This document shows positions 7,905 through 16,907 of a stretch of 64,000 nt of DNA, in pieces. Position numbers and translations under genes: made by a program. Location: assembly GCF_014873755.1 (NCBI RefSeq), contig NZ_JADBEG010000001.1:9336501-9400500 (forward strand), given 5' to 3'. The notes under the pieces are model-generated. The model was not told the origin of the DNA and ran no database searches. It saw only the letters and a program-made list of their open reading frames with translations. Within the stretch, counting starts at the first letter, position 1; the number at the start of each line of letters is the position of its first letter. The stretch is from Amycolatopsis lexingtonensis (GTDB taxonomy: Bacteria > Actinomycetota > Actinomycetes > Mycobacteriales > Pseudonocardiaceae).

Positions 7905-10640
7905 TCAACCCTCAAGAGCGAGGAAACACGCCTCGACTTCCTTGAGCTGCGCGCCTTCCGGATGCGCCCGGTAACGGTCGAGCGCATCATGAAGCACCCG
8001 CCGCGCATCGTCCTCGCGGCCCACGATGCGATAGCTGTCGCCGAGGCCGACGAGGAAGAACGTCGCGTGGCGCTCGTTGCCGATCCTCGTCAGGATCTCG
8101 ACAGCCCGCTCCAGGTTTTCGACGGCCGAGGGCCAGTCTCCGCTGCGCAGGGCGACAAAACCCAGGTTGCCGAGTGCGTGCGCTTCGCCGTCCGGGTCGC
8201 CGTACTTGCGCGCCACCGCCGCCGCCCGATCGAGCCAGTGGCGGGCCTGGTGCCAGTCGCTCCACTGGAGGTGGCAGAAGCCGACCAGGTCGAGGGCTCT
8301 GATGTAGAGGCGGGGTGCGTCGTCCGGCTCGATCAGCTCGAAAACGCGTTGGCACTCCTCGAGTTCGGCCCGGTAGTCCTTCGAGTGGTACTCCCGCGCG
8401 CCGGCCAGGACGTAGTGCAGGTGGGCCTGCTGAAGCCGGTCGCCCGCGCGCTCGGCCAGCGCCAGCGCTCTCGGCAGGCACTCGAGCGCGACTTCGGGGT
8501 GTCCCGCGAAAATGCTTGCGCTGGCGTGGATCCGGTACGCGATCAGCTGTGCGGTGACGTCGCCGAGCTGCTCCGCCGCCGCCAGTGCGAGGCGGCCCGC
8601 GGCTTCTCGCTCGCGCAATTGTCCTTGGCGGGCGCGGAATTCGTTGAGGAGCCAGGCCAGCCGCCAGACCTGCGAGTGCCAGCCGCGCTCGGCCGCCAGT
8701 TCGGTCGTGGCGGTCAGGCAGGCGTGCTCGGTGGCGAACCAGCGCACCGCTTCGGACTGGCCGTCGAACCGCTGGGCTTCGACTCCGGGCAACGGCGGCT
8801 CGAGCGGGATCGGTGTCTGGAGCGGCTCGATCGCGAGGTGGCCGTGCCAGGACGTCCGGAGGTAGAAGTCGGTCACGCGCCGCAGCGCGTCGTCGCGGGC
8901 GGCTCCCGGCAGTGTCCGCTCGGCCGCGTAGAGCCGGACCAGGTCGTGCATCCGGTAGCGGCCGCTTGCCGTCCTCGTCAGCAAGTGCGCGTTTTCCAGT
9001 GCGCGCAACACCTTCCGCGTTGCCGCGGGCGGGCGGCCGGCCAGTGCCGCCGCGGCGGGGAGGCCGATGTCGGGGCCGGGCGCGGTGGCCAGCAGGCCGA
9101 ACAACGCCGCAGCCTCGTCGGTCAGGTGGCGCAGGGACCAGGAGAACACCGTCCGCAGGCTCAGTCCGGCTTCGCCCGCGTCCAGGCCGTCCAGCCGTGC
9201 GGCCTGGTCGCGCAGTTCCTCGGCCAGCAGCGACGGCGGAAGTTCCGGTGACGTGACCGCGCGTGCGGCGACGATGCCCAGCGCGAGCGGCAGCCCGGCG
9301 CAGAGGCGGATCAGCTCGGCCGCCGTTTCGTCGTCGAGCCGGTCGGGGCCGATCTGGCGGTCGAGCAGTTCCCGCGCTTCCTGCGGGGACAGCACGTCCA
9401 GCGGGACCGGCCGGGCGCCGTGCGCCGCGACGAGGCCACCGAGGCGGTTGCGGCTGGTCACCAGCACGCGGCAGGTGGGGCTGCCGGGCAGCAGGGGAGC
9501 GGCCTGTGCGCTGTCGGCGGCGTTGTCGAGCACGATCAGAACGCGCTTTCCCGCGAGCAGGCTGCGGTACAGCGCGAGCTGGGCGTCCGGATCCGGGGGC
9601 ACCGCGGCGCCGTCCACGCCGAGTGCGTGCAGAAATCCGCGCACCGCGACGGAAACCGGCATCGGCTCGGCGACCGGGTCGAAGCCGCGCAGGTTCACGT
9701 ACAGCTGTCCGTCCGGGAATTCGGCGAGCTTCCCGGCGGCCCAGTGCAGCGCCAGCCACGTCTTGCCGATCCCGCCCGCGCCGCCGATCGCCGAAATCAC
9801 CACCGGTCCCGCGGTTTCCGCGGCCCGGTCGAGCTCGGCCAGCAGGGCGGCGCGGCCGACGAACGACGCCGGGGCGGCCGGCAGCTGGTGCGGCACTGGC
9901 CTCGCCGCGGCGGGGCGCGGACGCGGATCGCCGCGCAGGACCTGGTCGTGCACCTGCCGCAGCGCCGCGCCGGGGTCGGTGCCGAGCTCTTCGGCCAGCA
10001 GGCGGCGGATCCGGTCGTACTCGCGCAGGGCGTCGCCCTGGCGGCCGGCGCGGTGCAGCGCGAGCACGAGCTGCCCGCGGACGCGTTCGTCCAGCGGGTG
10101 GGCTTCGGCCAGCGCGGTCAGCTCGGGCACGAGGTCGCCGGGCCGGTCGCCGCGCAGCCCGACGTCGGCGAGGTCCAGCTGCGCGCCGAGGCGGCGGCTC
10201 GCCAGTGCCTCGCGCTGGTTCACGAACCACGGCGTGTCCAGGCTGCCGTACGGATCGCCGCGCCACAGGGCTAATGCCCGCGTCAGCAGCGCCGCCTTCG
10301 CTTCGTCGTCGGTGGTCGCGCCGGCCTCGCCGAGCAGCCGCCGGAAGACGTGCAGGTCGACGGTTTCCGGGTCCGCTGTCAGCAGGTAGCCGCCGGAGCG
10401 CTGGGTGATGAGCGCTTCACCGAGTGCCGTCCGCAGCCGGGAAACGTAGCTGTACAAGGCATTGCGCGGATGGGCGGGCAGCCGCTCGCCCCAGACGCGT
10501 TCGGCGAGGACGTCGGCGGGCACCACCTTGTTCAGATCGGTCAGCAGCGCGGTGAGCAACCCCTGGAGGCGGGGCCGCCGGATCTCCACGGCGCGGTCGC
10601 CGGCGCGGACGTCGAGCTCGCCCAGCAGCCAGAACCGCAC
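7905..10640 (-). CDS. AfsR/SARP-type regulator with BTAD, NB-ARC ATPase and TPR domains
   Basis: 911 residues. A winged-helix OmpR-like DNA-binding domain occupies about 1-95 and a bacterial transcriptional activation domain about 98-240. The NB-ARC/STAND ATPase has Walker A GGAGGIGKT at 286-294 and Walker B near VLIVLDNAAD. Winged-helix and tetratricopeptide repeats fill the C-terminal 350 residues. Such proteins activate secondary-metabolite or differentiation genes by binding direct repeats near -35 boxes, with ATP state and TPR contacts controlling assembly. GTG 10640 was chosen because translation then begins at the conserved VRFWLLGEL and GGGAGGGAAA precedes it. No antibiotic cluster is visible nearby, so its target is unclear. 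Confidence 0.9.
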   Translation of the reverse strand: MRFWLLGELDVRAGDRAVEIRRPRLQGLLTALLTDLNKVVPADVLAERVWGERLPAHPRNALYSYVSRLRTALGEALITQRSGGYLLTADPETVDLHVFRRLLGEAGATTDDEAKAALLTRALALWRGDPYGSLDTPWFVNQREALASRRLGAQLDLADVGLRGDRPGDLVPELTALAEAHPLDERVRGQLVLALHRAGRQGDALREYDRIRRLLAEELGTDPGAALRQVHDQVLRGDPRPRPAAARPVPHQLPAAPASFVGRAALLAELDRAAETAGPVVISAIGGAGGIGKTWLALHWAAGKLAEFPDGQLYVNLRGFDPVAEPMPVSVAVRGFLHALGVDGAAVPPDPDAQLALYRSLLAGKRVLIVLDNAADSAQAAPLLPGSPTCRVLVTSRNRLGGLVAAHGARPVPLDVLSPQEARELLDRQIGPDRLDDETAAELIRLCAGLPLALGIVAARAVTSPELPPSLLAEELRDQAARLDGLDAGEAGLSLRTVFSWSLRHLTDEAAALFGLLATAPGPDIGLPAAAALAGRPPAATRKVLRALENAHLLTRTASGRYRMHDLVRLYAAERTLPGAARDDALRRVTDFYLRTSWHGHLAIEPLQTPIPLEPPLPGVEAQRFDGQSEAVRWFATEHACLTATTELAAERGWHSQVWRLAWLLNEFRARQGQLREREAAGRLALAAAEQLGDVTAQLIAYRIHASASIFAGHPEVALECLPRALALAERAGDRLQQAHLHYVLAGAREYHSKDYRAELEECQRVFELIEPDDAPRLYIRALDLVGFCHLQWSDWHQARHWLDRAAAVARKYGDPDGEAHALGNLGFVALRSGDWPSAVENLERAVEILTRIGNERHATFFLVGLGDSYRIVGREDDARRVLHDALDRYRAHPEGAQLKEVEACFLALEG

Positions 10641-10906
10641 CGATTTCCCTCCCCGTGCCCGCCCGGGCGCCCACTGTAACCGACCCGGAAAGGGGCGGGA
10701 AAGGTCCGCGCAAGGCCCGTCCGGCACCGTGGCACGGGTCGGTGGCACGGCACGAACCGTCGAGGGGGCGGTTCGTGTTTCCCTGTCACGGCCGCGGGCC
10801 GGATCGTCTTTCCCCGTGGCGGCCGCCTACTCCACCGGCCGCCGTCGATCCGGCGTCCGGCGGAGCGGGCCCGGGCACCCTCGAACCCCGGGTCCGTTCC
10901 GTCACC

Positions 10907-11323
10907 TCACCAGCGGCGGGAGGGGTCGATTACGTGGACGGCGGCTTCCTCCGCCGAGGCCGCGCCGCCGTCGATGCCCGCGTCCGACGCGTACAGCTCT
11001 TCGTCGCTGTCCTCGCCGAAGCCCTCGTCCGTGGCGACCAGCCGGCCCGCGCGGACGTCGCCGACCTCGTCGTCCACCAGCTCGCCGTCGGTGTCCTCGC
11101 TGTCGCCGAGGCCGTCGTCGTCGGACGAGACGTCCGGTACTTCACGGGCCAGCCGCGCCTTCCAGCTTTCGCCCTCCGCCGTCTCGCGGGCGGTGGTGCC
11201 CCAGCCTTCGGTCGCCTGCGCGCGTTCGGGCGGGGAATACCCCTCCGCCAGTTCGTCGCGGTCGTCCAATGTGTCCTCGGGGTCGAGGATGCCGTCGTCG
11301 GCGCGGTCTTCGGAGTCGTCCAT
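10907..11323 (-). CDS. DUF5709 domain-containing acidic protein
   Basis: This 138-residue, strongly acidic protein is rich in Asp and Glu, with motifs typical of the actinobacterial DUF5709 family (DPEDTLDDRDELAEGYSPPE near the N-terminus, then a C-terminal AVHVIDP). The family has no established function; size and charge suggest a disordered cytosolic protein. ATG 11323 is preferred over the in-frame ATG at 11332 because GGAGGG lies 4 nt before it. The gene is divergent from the cyclase-family gene and shares a roughly 100-bp upstream region with it. Confidence 0.85.
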   Translation of the reverse strand: MDDSEDRADDGILDPEDTLDDRDELAEGYSPPERAQATEGWGTTARETAEGESWKARLAREVPDVSSDDDGLGDSEDTDGELVDDEVGDVRAGRLVATDEGFGEDSDEELYASDAGIDGGAASAEEAAVHVIDPSRRW

Positions 11324-11421
11324 GCCCTCCATCCTCGCGCAACTCCTTGGCTGTGCCGAGCCTGGGTGATAGGACCGAGCGAGCCGCCGCACGGGCGGCA
11401 CTGGTGGGAAAGGTGATCCCC

Positions 11422-12240
11422 ATGCCGATGAGACGCAGGGTGCTGGCCGCGGGGCTGGCCGGGGTGTTCGGCGCCGCGCTGTCCGGGCGGACGGCGCAGG
11501 CGGCCCCGCCGGTGCGGCTCGACCAGCTCAACCTGGTCAACCTGTCGCACGTCAACGACCCGGCGACGACCAACGTCTTCCCCGGCGACCCGGCCTTCGA
11601 GCTGGAAACCATCGCCACCATCCCCGACGACGGCTACTACCTGCAGTTCGTCCGCGAAGGCGAGCACACCGGAACGCACTGGGGCGCGCCCGGCCACTTC
11701 AACACCGGCGAGCCGCTGGCCGACGACATGGACCCGGCCGATCTGTTCCGGCCCGCGGTGAAGATCGACGTAAGAACGAAGGCGGCGCAGAACCCGGACT
11801 ACGCGGTGACGATCGACGACCTCAAGGCGTGGGAGCGGCGCAACGGCCGGATCCCCGACGAGAGCGTCGTCGTGCTGTGGACCGGCTGGGACGCCAAGTG
11901 GGGCACCCCGGCCTACCCGAACACCGGCGCGGACGGCGTGCTGCACCAGCCCGGGTTCTCGATTCCCGCGGTCCAGTGGCTGATCGACACGGGACGGCTC
12001 GGCCGCCGCGGCGGCACCGGAACGGACACGTTCAGCCCGGACGTCGGCACCGACGAGACGTACACGGTGTCGAAGCTGGTCTACCGGCGGCACCGGATCA
12101 GCCTGGAGATCCTGGCGAACCTGAAAGCACTGCCGACGACGGGGGCGTGGGTGCTGGCGGGCGGCCCGATCAACCGGCGGGGCGCGGGTTCCACGGCGAC
12201 GATCTTCGGGGTCCTGCCGCCGGGGGTGAAGGCGGACTAG
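11422..12240 (+). CDS. Secreted cyclase-family (kynurenine formamidase-like) hydrolase, Tat signal
   Basis: The 272-residue precursor starts MPMRRRVLAAGLAG, a twin-arginine-like signal with cleavage expected near AQAAP. The mature part belongs to the cyclase/KynB fold (PF04199). The metal-binding segment reads HTGTHWGAPGHF; the family norm is HxGTHxDxPxHF, so the Asp is replaced by Gly-Ala. WTGWDAKWG and a late GFSIPAVQWLIDTG fit this family. These enzymes hydrolyse amides or lactones or dehydrate ring precursors; the substrate is unknown. The ATG follows AAAGGTG with good spacing; GTG 11413 is an in-frame alternative. The stop lies 6 bp from the convergent GGDEF-EAL gene. Confidence 0.85.
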   Translation: MPMRRRVLAAGLAGVFGAALSGRTAQAAPPVRLDQLNLVNLSHVNDPATTNVFPGDPAFELETIATIPDDGYYLQFVREGEHTGTHWGAPGHFNTGEPLADDMDPADLFRPAVKIDVRTKAAQNPDYAVTIDDLKAWERRNGRIPDESVVVLWTGWDAKWGTPAYPNTGADGVLHQPGFSIPAVQWLIDTGRLGRRGGTGTDTFSPDVGTDETYTVSKLVYRRHRISLEILANLKALPTTGAWVLAGGPINRRGAGSTATIFGVLPPGVKAD

Positions 12241-12246
12241 GCGCTT

Positions 12247-14553
12247 TCAGCCCGCGGTGAGCGGAGTGGCGGACAGGCGGAGCGAGGAGAGCGGGGCCGG
12301 GTGGCCGAACCGGTAGCCCTGGGCGGTCGGGCAGCCCGCCTTGGTGACCAGCTCCGCCTGCTCGGCCGTCTCGATGCCCTCGGCGACCACCGCCACCTCG
12401 AGGTCGCGGCACAGCCCGACCAGTGACCGGCACAGCGCCGCGTCGCGGTCGGGCCGGACGCCGGTCGTCAGCGCCCGGTCCAGCTTGATCAGGTCGACCG
12501 GCAGCGCGTGCAGCACGGTCAGCGAGCTGTACCCGGCGCCGAAGTCGTCGAGCGCCACCCGGACGCCGAGGTCCTGCAGGCGGCGGATCGCGGCGGCGCC
12601 CGCGGTGAGGTCCGGGACCGGGACCGTCTCGGTGATCTCGACGACGAGGCGCTCCGCGGGCAGTCCGTAGCGGGCGAGGCTCGCGCTGACGCTCTGCTCC
12701 AGGGCCGCCGCGCCGAGGCGGCTGGCGCACACGTTGACGTGCACCGTCAGGTCGACGCCGGCCGCGGTGATCTCGCGGCAGGCCAGGTCCAGCACCAGCG
12801 CGTCCAGCTCCGCGCCGAGGCCCGCGCCCTCGGCCGCGCGGACGAACGTCTCCGGCGACACCGACGTGCCGTCGCGCGTGGTCCACCGGGCCAGCGCCTC
12901 GACCGCCACCGGGGTCGCGTCCGGCAGCCGGACGATCGGCTGGAACACCAGGCAGAAGCCCTCCGGGAGGCCGCCGTCGGCGCGGCGCAGGGCGGCGGGG
13001 AAGTCGGGCGGGCCGTCGTCGGTGGGGCGGTACACCACCGTGGTGTCCTTGCCGAGCCGCTTGCCCGCGTACATCGACGTGTCGGCGCGGCCGAGCAGCA
13101 CGTCCGACGTGATCAGCGGTTCGGCCGGGTCCGGCACCACCAGGCCCATGCTCGCCCGGACCGGGACCAGCGTGCCGTGCACCGCGAACGGCCGCCGCAG
13201 CACGCCCTGGATGCGGTCGGCGACCGCTTGCGGTGCGTCCACCTCGCCCTCCAGGAGGATCGCGAACTCGTCGCCGCCCAGGCGCGCCACCGTGTCGCCC
13301 GCGCGCACGCAGCTCAGCAGCCGCTGGGCGACGGCGTGCAGCAGGACGTCGCCGCCCGCGTGCCCGAAGCGGTCGTTGACCTCCTTGAAGTCGTCGAGGT
13401 CGACGAAGATGAGCACCAGCGGCCGGGGCCCGTTCTCCACCGCCCGGTCCAGCCGGTCGGCGAACAGCGCGCGGTTGGCCAGGCCGGTCAGCGGGTCGTG
13501 GTAGGCCTGGTGGGTCAGCTGCTGCTGGCCTTCGTACACCCGGCGCAGCAGCAACCTGTTGTCCAGCAGGGAAAGCAGCTGCCGGGCGAGCACGAGGAAC
13601 ACCACGAGCACGCCGACGTACACCTCGACCGCGTCCGGGCCCGCGCCGGCCACCACCTGCACGGTGATCAGCAGCGCGACCGCCGTGACCGGCACGTACG
13701 GCAGCGCCAGCTGCCACCAGTCGATCCCGACCGGCTGGTTCGCGTCGTCGCGCCGCCGGGTGCCGGGCGTGGCCAGCAGCGCGAAGGCGATGAACAGCGG
13801 GCCGAGCACGAACCCACCGTCCGACCACGGCTTCATGCTCTCCGCGCCGATGCTGACCAGGTAGGCGAACACGCTGTCGGACGCGGCCAGCGCGACGATC
13901 CCGACCGCGGCCAGCAGCAGGTTCGCCCGGTAGGGCCGGTCCACCCGGTCGAACACCACCAGCAGCACCGCCACGACCACGATCACCAGGTCCGACAGCG
14001 GGTAGGAGATGGCGACGGCCCAGGTCAGCTTGTCCGGCGCGGTGGCGCGGACCAGCTGCGCCAGGGCCGCGGTCCAGGTGAGGATGAACAGCGAGCCGGT
14101 GACGATCAGGCCGTCGAGCACCACCGCGACGCCGAAGTGCGCCGTCCACTGCGCGGGCTGGAAGCGTTCGCGGTCCGGCCGCACCCGGGCCCTGGCCAGC
14201 GTGACCAGTGCGGCGAGCGCGAACACCGGGAAGCTCAGGTAGCCGACGTCGGCCAGCGACGGCGACGGCAGCCCGCGCCCGTCGACCAGCTGGTACCACG
14301 ACCAGACGCACTGCCCGAGCGACCAGCCGGCCATGCCGATCGCCACCAGTACCCGCCACCAGCGCTGGTGCCCGCGCACCCGCCGGGCGACGACGACGCC
14401 GCAGACGACCGCGGCGATCCCCGCGCTCAGCTGCATGGCGTCGTCGATCCACAGCGCGAAGGTGTCGCCCCAGAACGCGAAGCCGTTGACCACGACGAGG
14501 GCCGCCGTGAGGACGACGAGCAGGATCGCGACCGGGTACCGCCGCACTGTCAT
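12247..14553 (-). CDS. Membrane-bound bifunctional diguanylate cyclase/phosphodiesterase (GGDEF-EAL)
   Basis: 768 residues. About nine hydrophobic segments fill the first 330 residues. A GGDEF domain follows with intact RLGGDEFAILL, then an EAL domain with VAVEALARW, DDFGAGYSSLTVLHALPVD, IKLDR and VAEGIET. The catalytic residues of both domains appear present, so it could make and degrade cyclic di-GMP. In actinomycetes this messenger controls development through BldD and related proteins. No recognisable sensory domain other than the membrane segments is seen. Its ATG start is at 14553, and it is followed convergently by the cyclase-family gene. Confidence 0.95.
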   Translation of the reverse strand: MTVRRYPVAILLVVLTAALVVVNGFAFWGDTFALWIDDAMQLSAGIAAVVCGVVVARRVRGHQRWWRVLVAIGMAGWSLGQCVWSWYQLVDGRGLPSPSLADVGYLSFPVFALAALVTLARARVRPDRERFQPAQWTAHFGVAVVLDGLIVTGSLFILTWTAALAQLVRATAPDKLTWAVAISYPLSDLVIVVVAVLLVVFDRVDRPYRANLLLAAVGIVALAASDSVFAYLVSIGAESMKPWSDGGFVLGPLFIAFALLATPGTRRRDDANQPVGIDWWQLALPYVPVTAVALLITVQVVAGAGPDAVEVYVGVLVVFLVLARQLLSLLDNRLLLRRVYEGQQQLTHQAYHDPLTGLANRALFADRLDRAVENGPRPLVLIFVDLDDFKEVNDRFGHAGGDVLLHAVAQRLLSCVRAGDTVARLGGDEFAILLEGEVDAPQAVADRIQGVLRRPFAVHGTLVPVRASMGLVVPDPAEPLITSDVLLGRADTSMYAGKRLGKDTTVVYRPTDDGPPDFPAALRRADGGLPEGFCLVFQPIVRLPDATPVAVEALARWTTRDGTSVSPETFVRAAEGAGLGAELDALVLDLACREITAAGVDLTVHVNVCASRLGAAALEQSVSASLARYGLPAERLVVEITETVPVPDLTAGAAAIRRLQDLGVRVALDDFGAGYSSLTVLHALPVDLIKLDRALTTGVRPDRDAALCRSLVGLCRDLEVAVVAEGIETAEQAELVTKAGCPTAQGYRFGHPAPLSSLRLSATPLTAG

Positions 14554-14638
14554 GGCACCTCACGTGGTCGCGGCCGCCGGTCGGACCGGCAAACACTACA
14601 CCGGGCGTGACCGGGCACAAGCGCACCGCACCGGGCGC

Positions 14639-15457
14639 TCAGGCGATGTCACGCCGGTGCAGCAGCCAGCCGCCGAGGACGCCGAAGACGATCACGTACC
14701 CGGCCAGGACGAGGGCGGCCTGCCCGGATCCGACGATCTGCCCGACCCCGGGCGCGCTCGCCCCGAACGCGGCGGCCAGCGCGCCCGCGTTCGGCCCAGG
14801 CAGCCCCTTCTGCAGCTGCGCGACCCAGTCCAGCAGCGGCGCGGCGATCGACGCCAGGAGGTTCTGCACGGCCAGCAGCCACACCAGGCCGAGCCCGATC
14901 GGCAGCGCGACCGAGCGCAGGCCGATCGCGAGCAGCACGCCGAGCGCGCCCCACATCGTGGTGACCAGCCAGCCGGCGCCGAGGCCCCGCACGACGTCGA
15001 GGACCGGCGGCCAGGTCAGCGGCTGGTCCTGCAGCGCCGCGACGAGCGCGCTCGCGCCCGCCGTCACCGCGAACAACGTGAGCACGACGGCCAGCGCGGC
15101 GAGCGCGACGGTGACGAGCTTCGCGCTGTAGACCGCGATCCGCGAGGGGTGCTGCACCAGCACGGTCTTCCAGGTCCCGTAGCCGTATTCGCTGCCGGCG
15201 ACCAGCACGCCGAAGATCAGCGCGAGGGCGCCGACGAAGATCGGCAGCCCGCCCAGCGCACTGCCGACGAACGCGTCCGGCAGCATCGCGGCGAGCCCGC
15301 GGTTCGAGCCGGGCGGCCCGGACGTCGCCCCGCTCAGCCCGGCGTACGGGATGGCGTAGCCGAAGGTCAGCGTCAGCACGACGGCGACGGCGAGCAGCAG
15401 CCAGCTCGCGGGACGGCGGGATTGCTTGAGGAGCTCGGCTCGGATGTCACGCAGCAT
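14639..15457 (-). CDS. ABC-2 type transporter permease
   Basis: This 272-residue membrane protein has six hydrophobic segments. It starts MLRDIRAELLKQSRRPASWL, the cytosolic amphipathic opening usual for ABC-2 permeases such as DrrB-like and bacitracin-exporter partners. SEYGYGTWKTVLVQHPSR is the conserved loop after helix 2. It overlaps the upstream ATPase gene by 11 bp, so the two are co-translated. Together they should form a two-gene exporter for a lipid, peptide or drug, substrate unknown. Confidence 0.9.
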   Translation of the reverse strand: MLRDIRAELLKQSRRPASWLLLAVAVVLTLTFGYAIPYAGLSGATSGPPGSNRGLAAMLPDAFVGSALGGLPIFVGALALIFGVLVAGSEYGYGTWKTVLVQHPSRIAVYSAKLVTVALAALAVVLTLFAVTAGASALVAALQDQPLTWPPVLDVVRGLGAGWLVTTMWGALGVLLAIGLRSVALPIGLGLVWLLAVQNLLASIAAPLLDWVAQLQKGLPGPNAGALAAAFGASAPGVGQIVGSGQAALVLAGYVIVFGVLGGWLLHRRDIA

Positions 15458-16340
15458 CGGAGGTACCTCCGGTCAGGGCGAGGAAGGTCTGTTCCAGGTC
15501 GGGTTCGCGCCAGCGCAGCTCGCTGACGACGCACCCGGCGCCGACGAGCCCGGCGTTCACGCGCCCGGCTTCGCCCGCGTCGACGTCGAGTTCGAGCGCC
15601 CGGCCGTCGACGCGGACGCCGCCGTACCGCCGGCGCAAGTGTTCGCGGGCCTGGGGAAGCGGCTCGGCGACGACGCGCAGCGCGCCGCCCGCCCGCAGGT
15701 CCGCCACGGTGGTCTCGATGACCAGCCGCCCGCGGTCGAGCACGCCGACGCGGTCGCAGATCTGCTCGACCTCGGTCAGCAGGTGGCTGGACAGCAGCAC
15801 GGTGCAGCCGTCCGCGGCGAGCTTGCGCAGGGTGACCCGCATGTCGGCCATGCCGGCCGGGTCGAGGCCGTTGGTCGGCTCGTCGAGGACGATCAGCTCG
15901 GGGTCCTTCAGCAGCGCCGCGGCGAGGCCGAGCCGCTGCTTCATGCCGAGCGAGTACGTCGAATACCGGTCCTTGGCGCGGTCGGTGAGGCTGACGACGT
16001 CGAGCACGGCGTCGACGCGGGTCCGCCGCACCCCGGCGTGGTCGGCGAAGATCCGCAGGTTCGCCCGGCCCGAGAGGTACGGGTAGAACGCGGGGCCTTC
16101 GATGAGCGCGCCGACACGGGTGAGGCTGCCCGGGCCCGGCTCGGCGCCGAGCACCCGGACGCTCCCGGACGTCGGGCGGATCAGGCCGAGCAGCATCCGC
16201 AGGGTCGTCGTCTTGCCGGCGCCGTTGGGGCCGAGGAAGCCGTACACCTCACCGGCGGGCACCGAGAGGTTCAGGTCCTCGACCGCGGCGGCCGGTCCGT
16301 AGCGCTTCGTCAGCGAGGTCGTTTCCACGGGATGGGTCAC
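15447..16340 (-). CDS. ABC transporter ATP-binding protein (DrrA-like)
   Basis: This 297-residue ATPase has Walker A GFLGPNGAGKTTTL, signature YSLGMKQRLGLA, Walker B LIVLDEPTNGLDPAGM and switch His in LLSSHLLTEV. A C-terminal 80-residue extension fits the DrrA/CcmA drug-export class. It powers the adjacent ABC-2 permease. The start is GTG 16340, preceded by GGAAGGAATCCC. Its first 92 bases overlap the upstream membrane-protein gene in another frame, an unusually long same-strand overlap. Confidence 0.95.
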   Translation of the reverse strand: MTHPVETTSLTKRYGPAAAVEDLNLSVPAGEVYGFLGPNGAGKTTTLRMLLGLIRPTSGSVRVLGAEPGPGSLTRVGALIEGPAFYPYLSGRANLRIFADHAGVRRTRVDAVLDVVSLTDRAKDRYSTYSLGMKQRLGLAAALLKDPELIVLDEPTNGLDPAGMADMRVTLRKLAADGCTVLLSSHLLTEVEQICDRVGVLDRGRLVIETTVADLRAGGALRVVAEPLPQAREHLRRRYGGVRVDGRALELDVDAGEAGRVNAGLVGAGCVVSELRWREPDLEQTFLALTGGTSDAA

Positions 16341-16791
16341 GGGATTCCTTCCGGAGGCGGCCCCACGGCTTGAAGACCGCGAGGACGCTGGCGAACAGCA
16401 GCAGGGCCGGGGCGACGACCACGGGGTAGAGCAGGCCTTCCGGCTGCTCGGTGGCCACGTCGATCCCGGGGCGCAGCGCGAAGAGGATCAGCACTGCCAT
16501 CAGGACGTTGACCGCGAGCTTCGCGGCCACCCACCAGTAGCGGACCAGGCCGTACTTCGAGCCGAGGCCGAGCACGGCACCGGTGGTGAGGGTGAGGAGC
16601 GCGGTGGTGAACATCGGCCACACGGCGAACAGCCCGAGTGCCTCCAGGCCGGTGGCACGGACGGCGGGGTCGTCGGTGAGCAGCGCGGTGCAGACCAGGA
16701 TGCCGAGCACGGCGTCGATCCCGATCCACAAGCCCGCCGAGACGATGTGCCCGACCAGCCACCACTTGCGGGCCTGGCTCTTGAGCCTCAT
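16249..16791 (-). CDS. Small integral membrane protein (DUF2269-like), first gene of the ABC operon
   Basis: The protein has 180 residues and four hydrophobic segments. The opening (WWLVGHIVSAGLWIGIDAVL) has a His in the first helix, as in DUF2269-type membrane proteins. ATG 16791 is preceded by AAAAGGAGG at ideal spacing. After the last helix (ending FKPWGRLR) the frame stays open for another 30 residues and overlaps the ATPase gene by 92 bp, so the natural end or a sequencing shift should be considered. It is transcribed with the ABC exporter and divergently from the amidohydrolase gene. Role unknown. Confidence 0.7.
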   Translation of the reverse strand: MRLKSQARKWWLVGHIVSAGLWIGIDAVLGILVCTALLTDDPAVRATGLEALGLFAVWPMFTTALLTLTTGAVLGLGSKYGLVRYWWVAAKLAVNVLMAVLILFALRPGIDVATEQPEGLLYPVVVAPALLLFASVLAVFKPWGRLRKESRDPSRGNDLADEALRTGRRGRGPEPLGARR

Positions 16792-16891
16792 GGGCGCCTC
16801 CTTTTCGACGTCTCCCATCCTCGGGATTCCGGCCGTCGCGGTCGTCCGCCGACGTACGGCTCTTGCGGCTACGACCGGGTGCGTACGCGGG

Positions 16892-16907
16892 TACGTTCGG
16901 TGTGGTG
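16892..16907 (+). promoter_or_regulatory. Leaderless-type promoter of the amidohydrolase-sigJ operon
   Basis: TACGTT (16892-16897) lies 7 nt before GTG 16905, the spacing seen at several other genes in this window. GTG 16902 is the other possible start. No -35 consensus is obvious, as is common when an alternative sigma factor is used. Confidence 0.45.
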
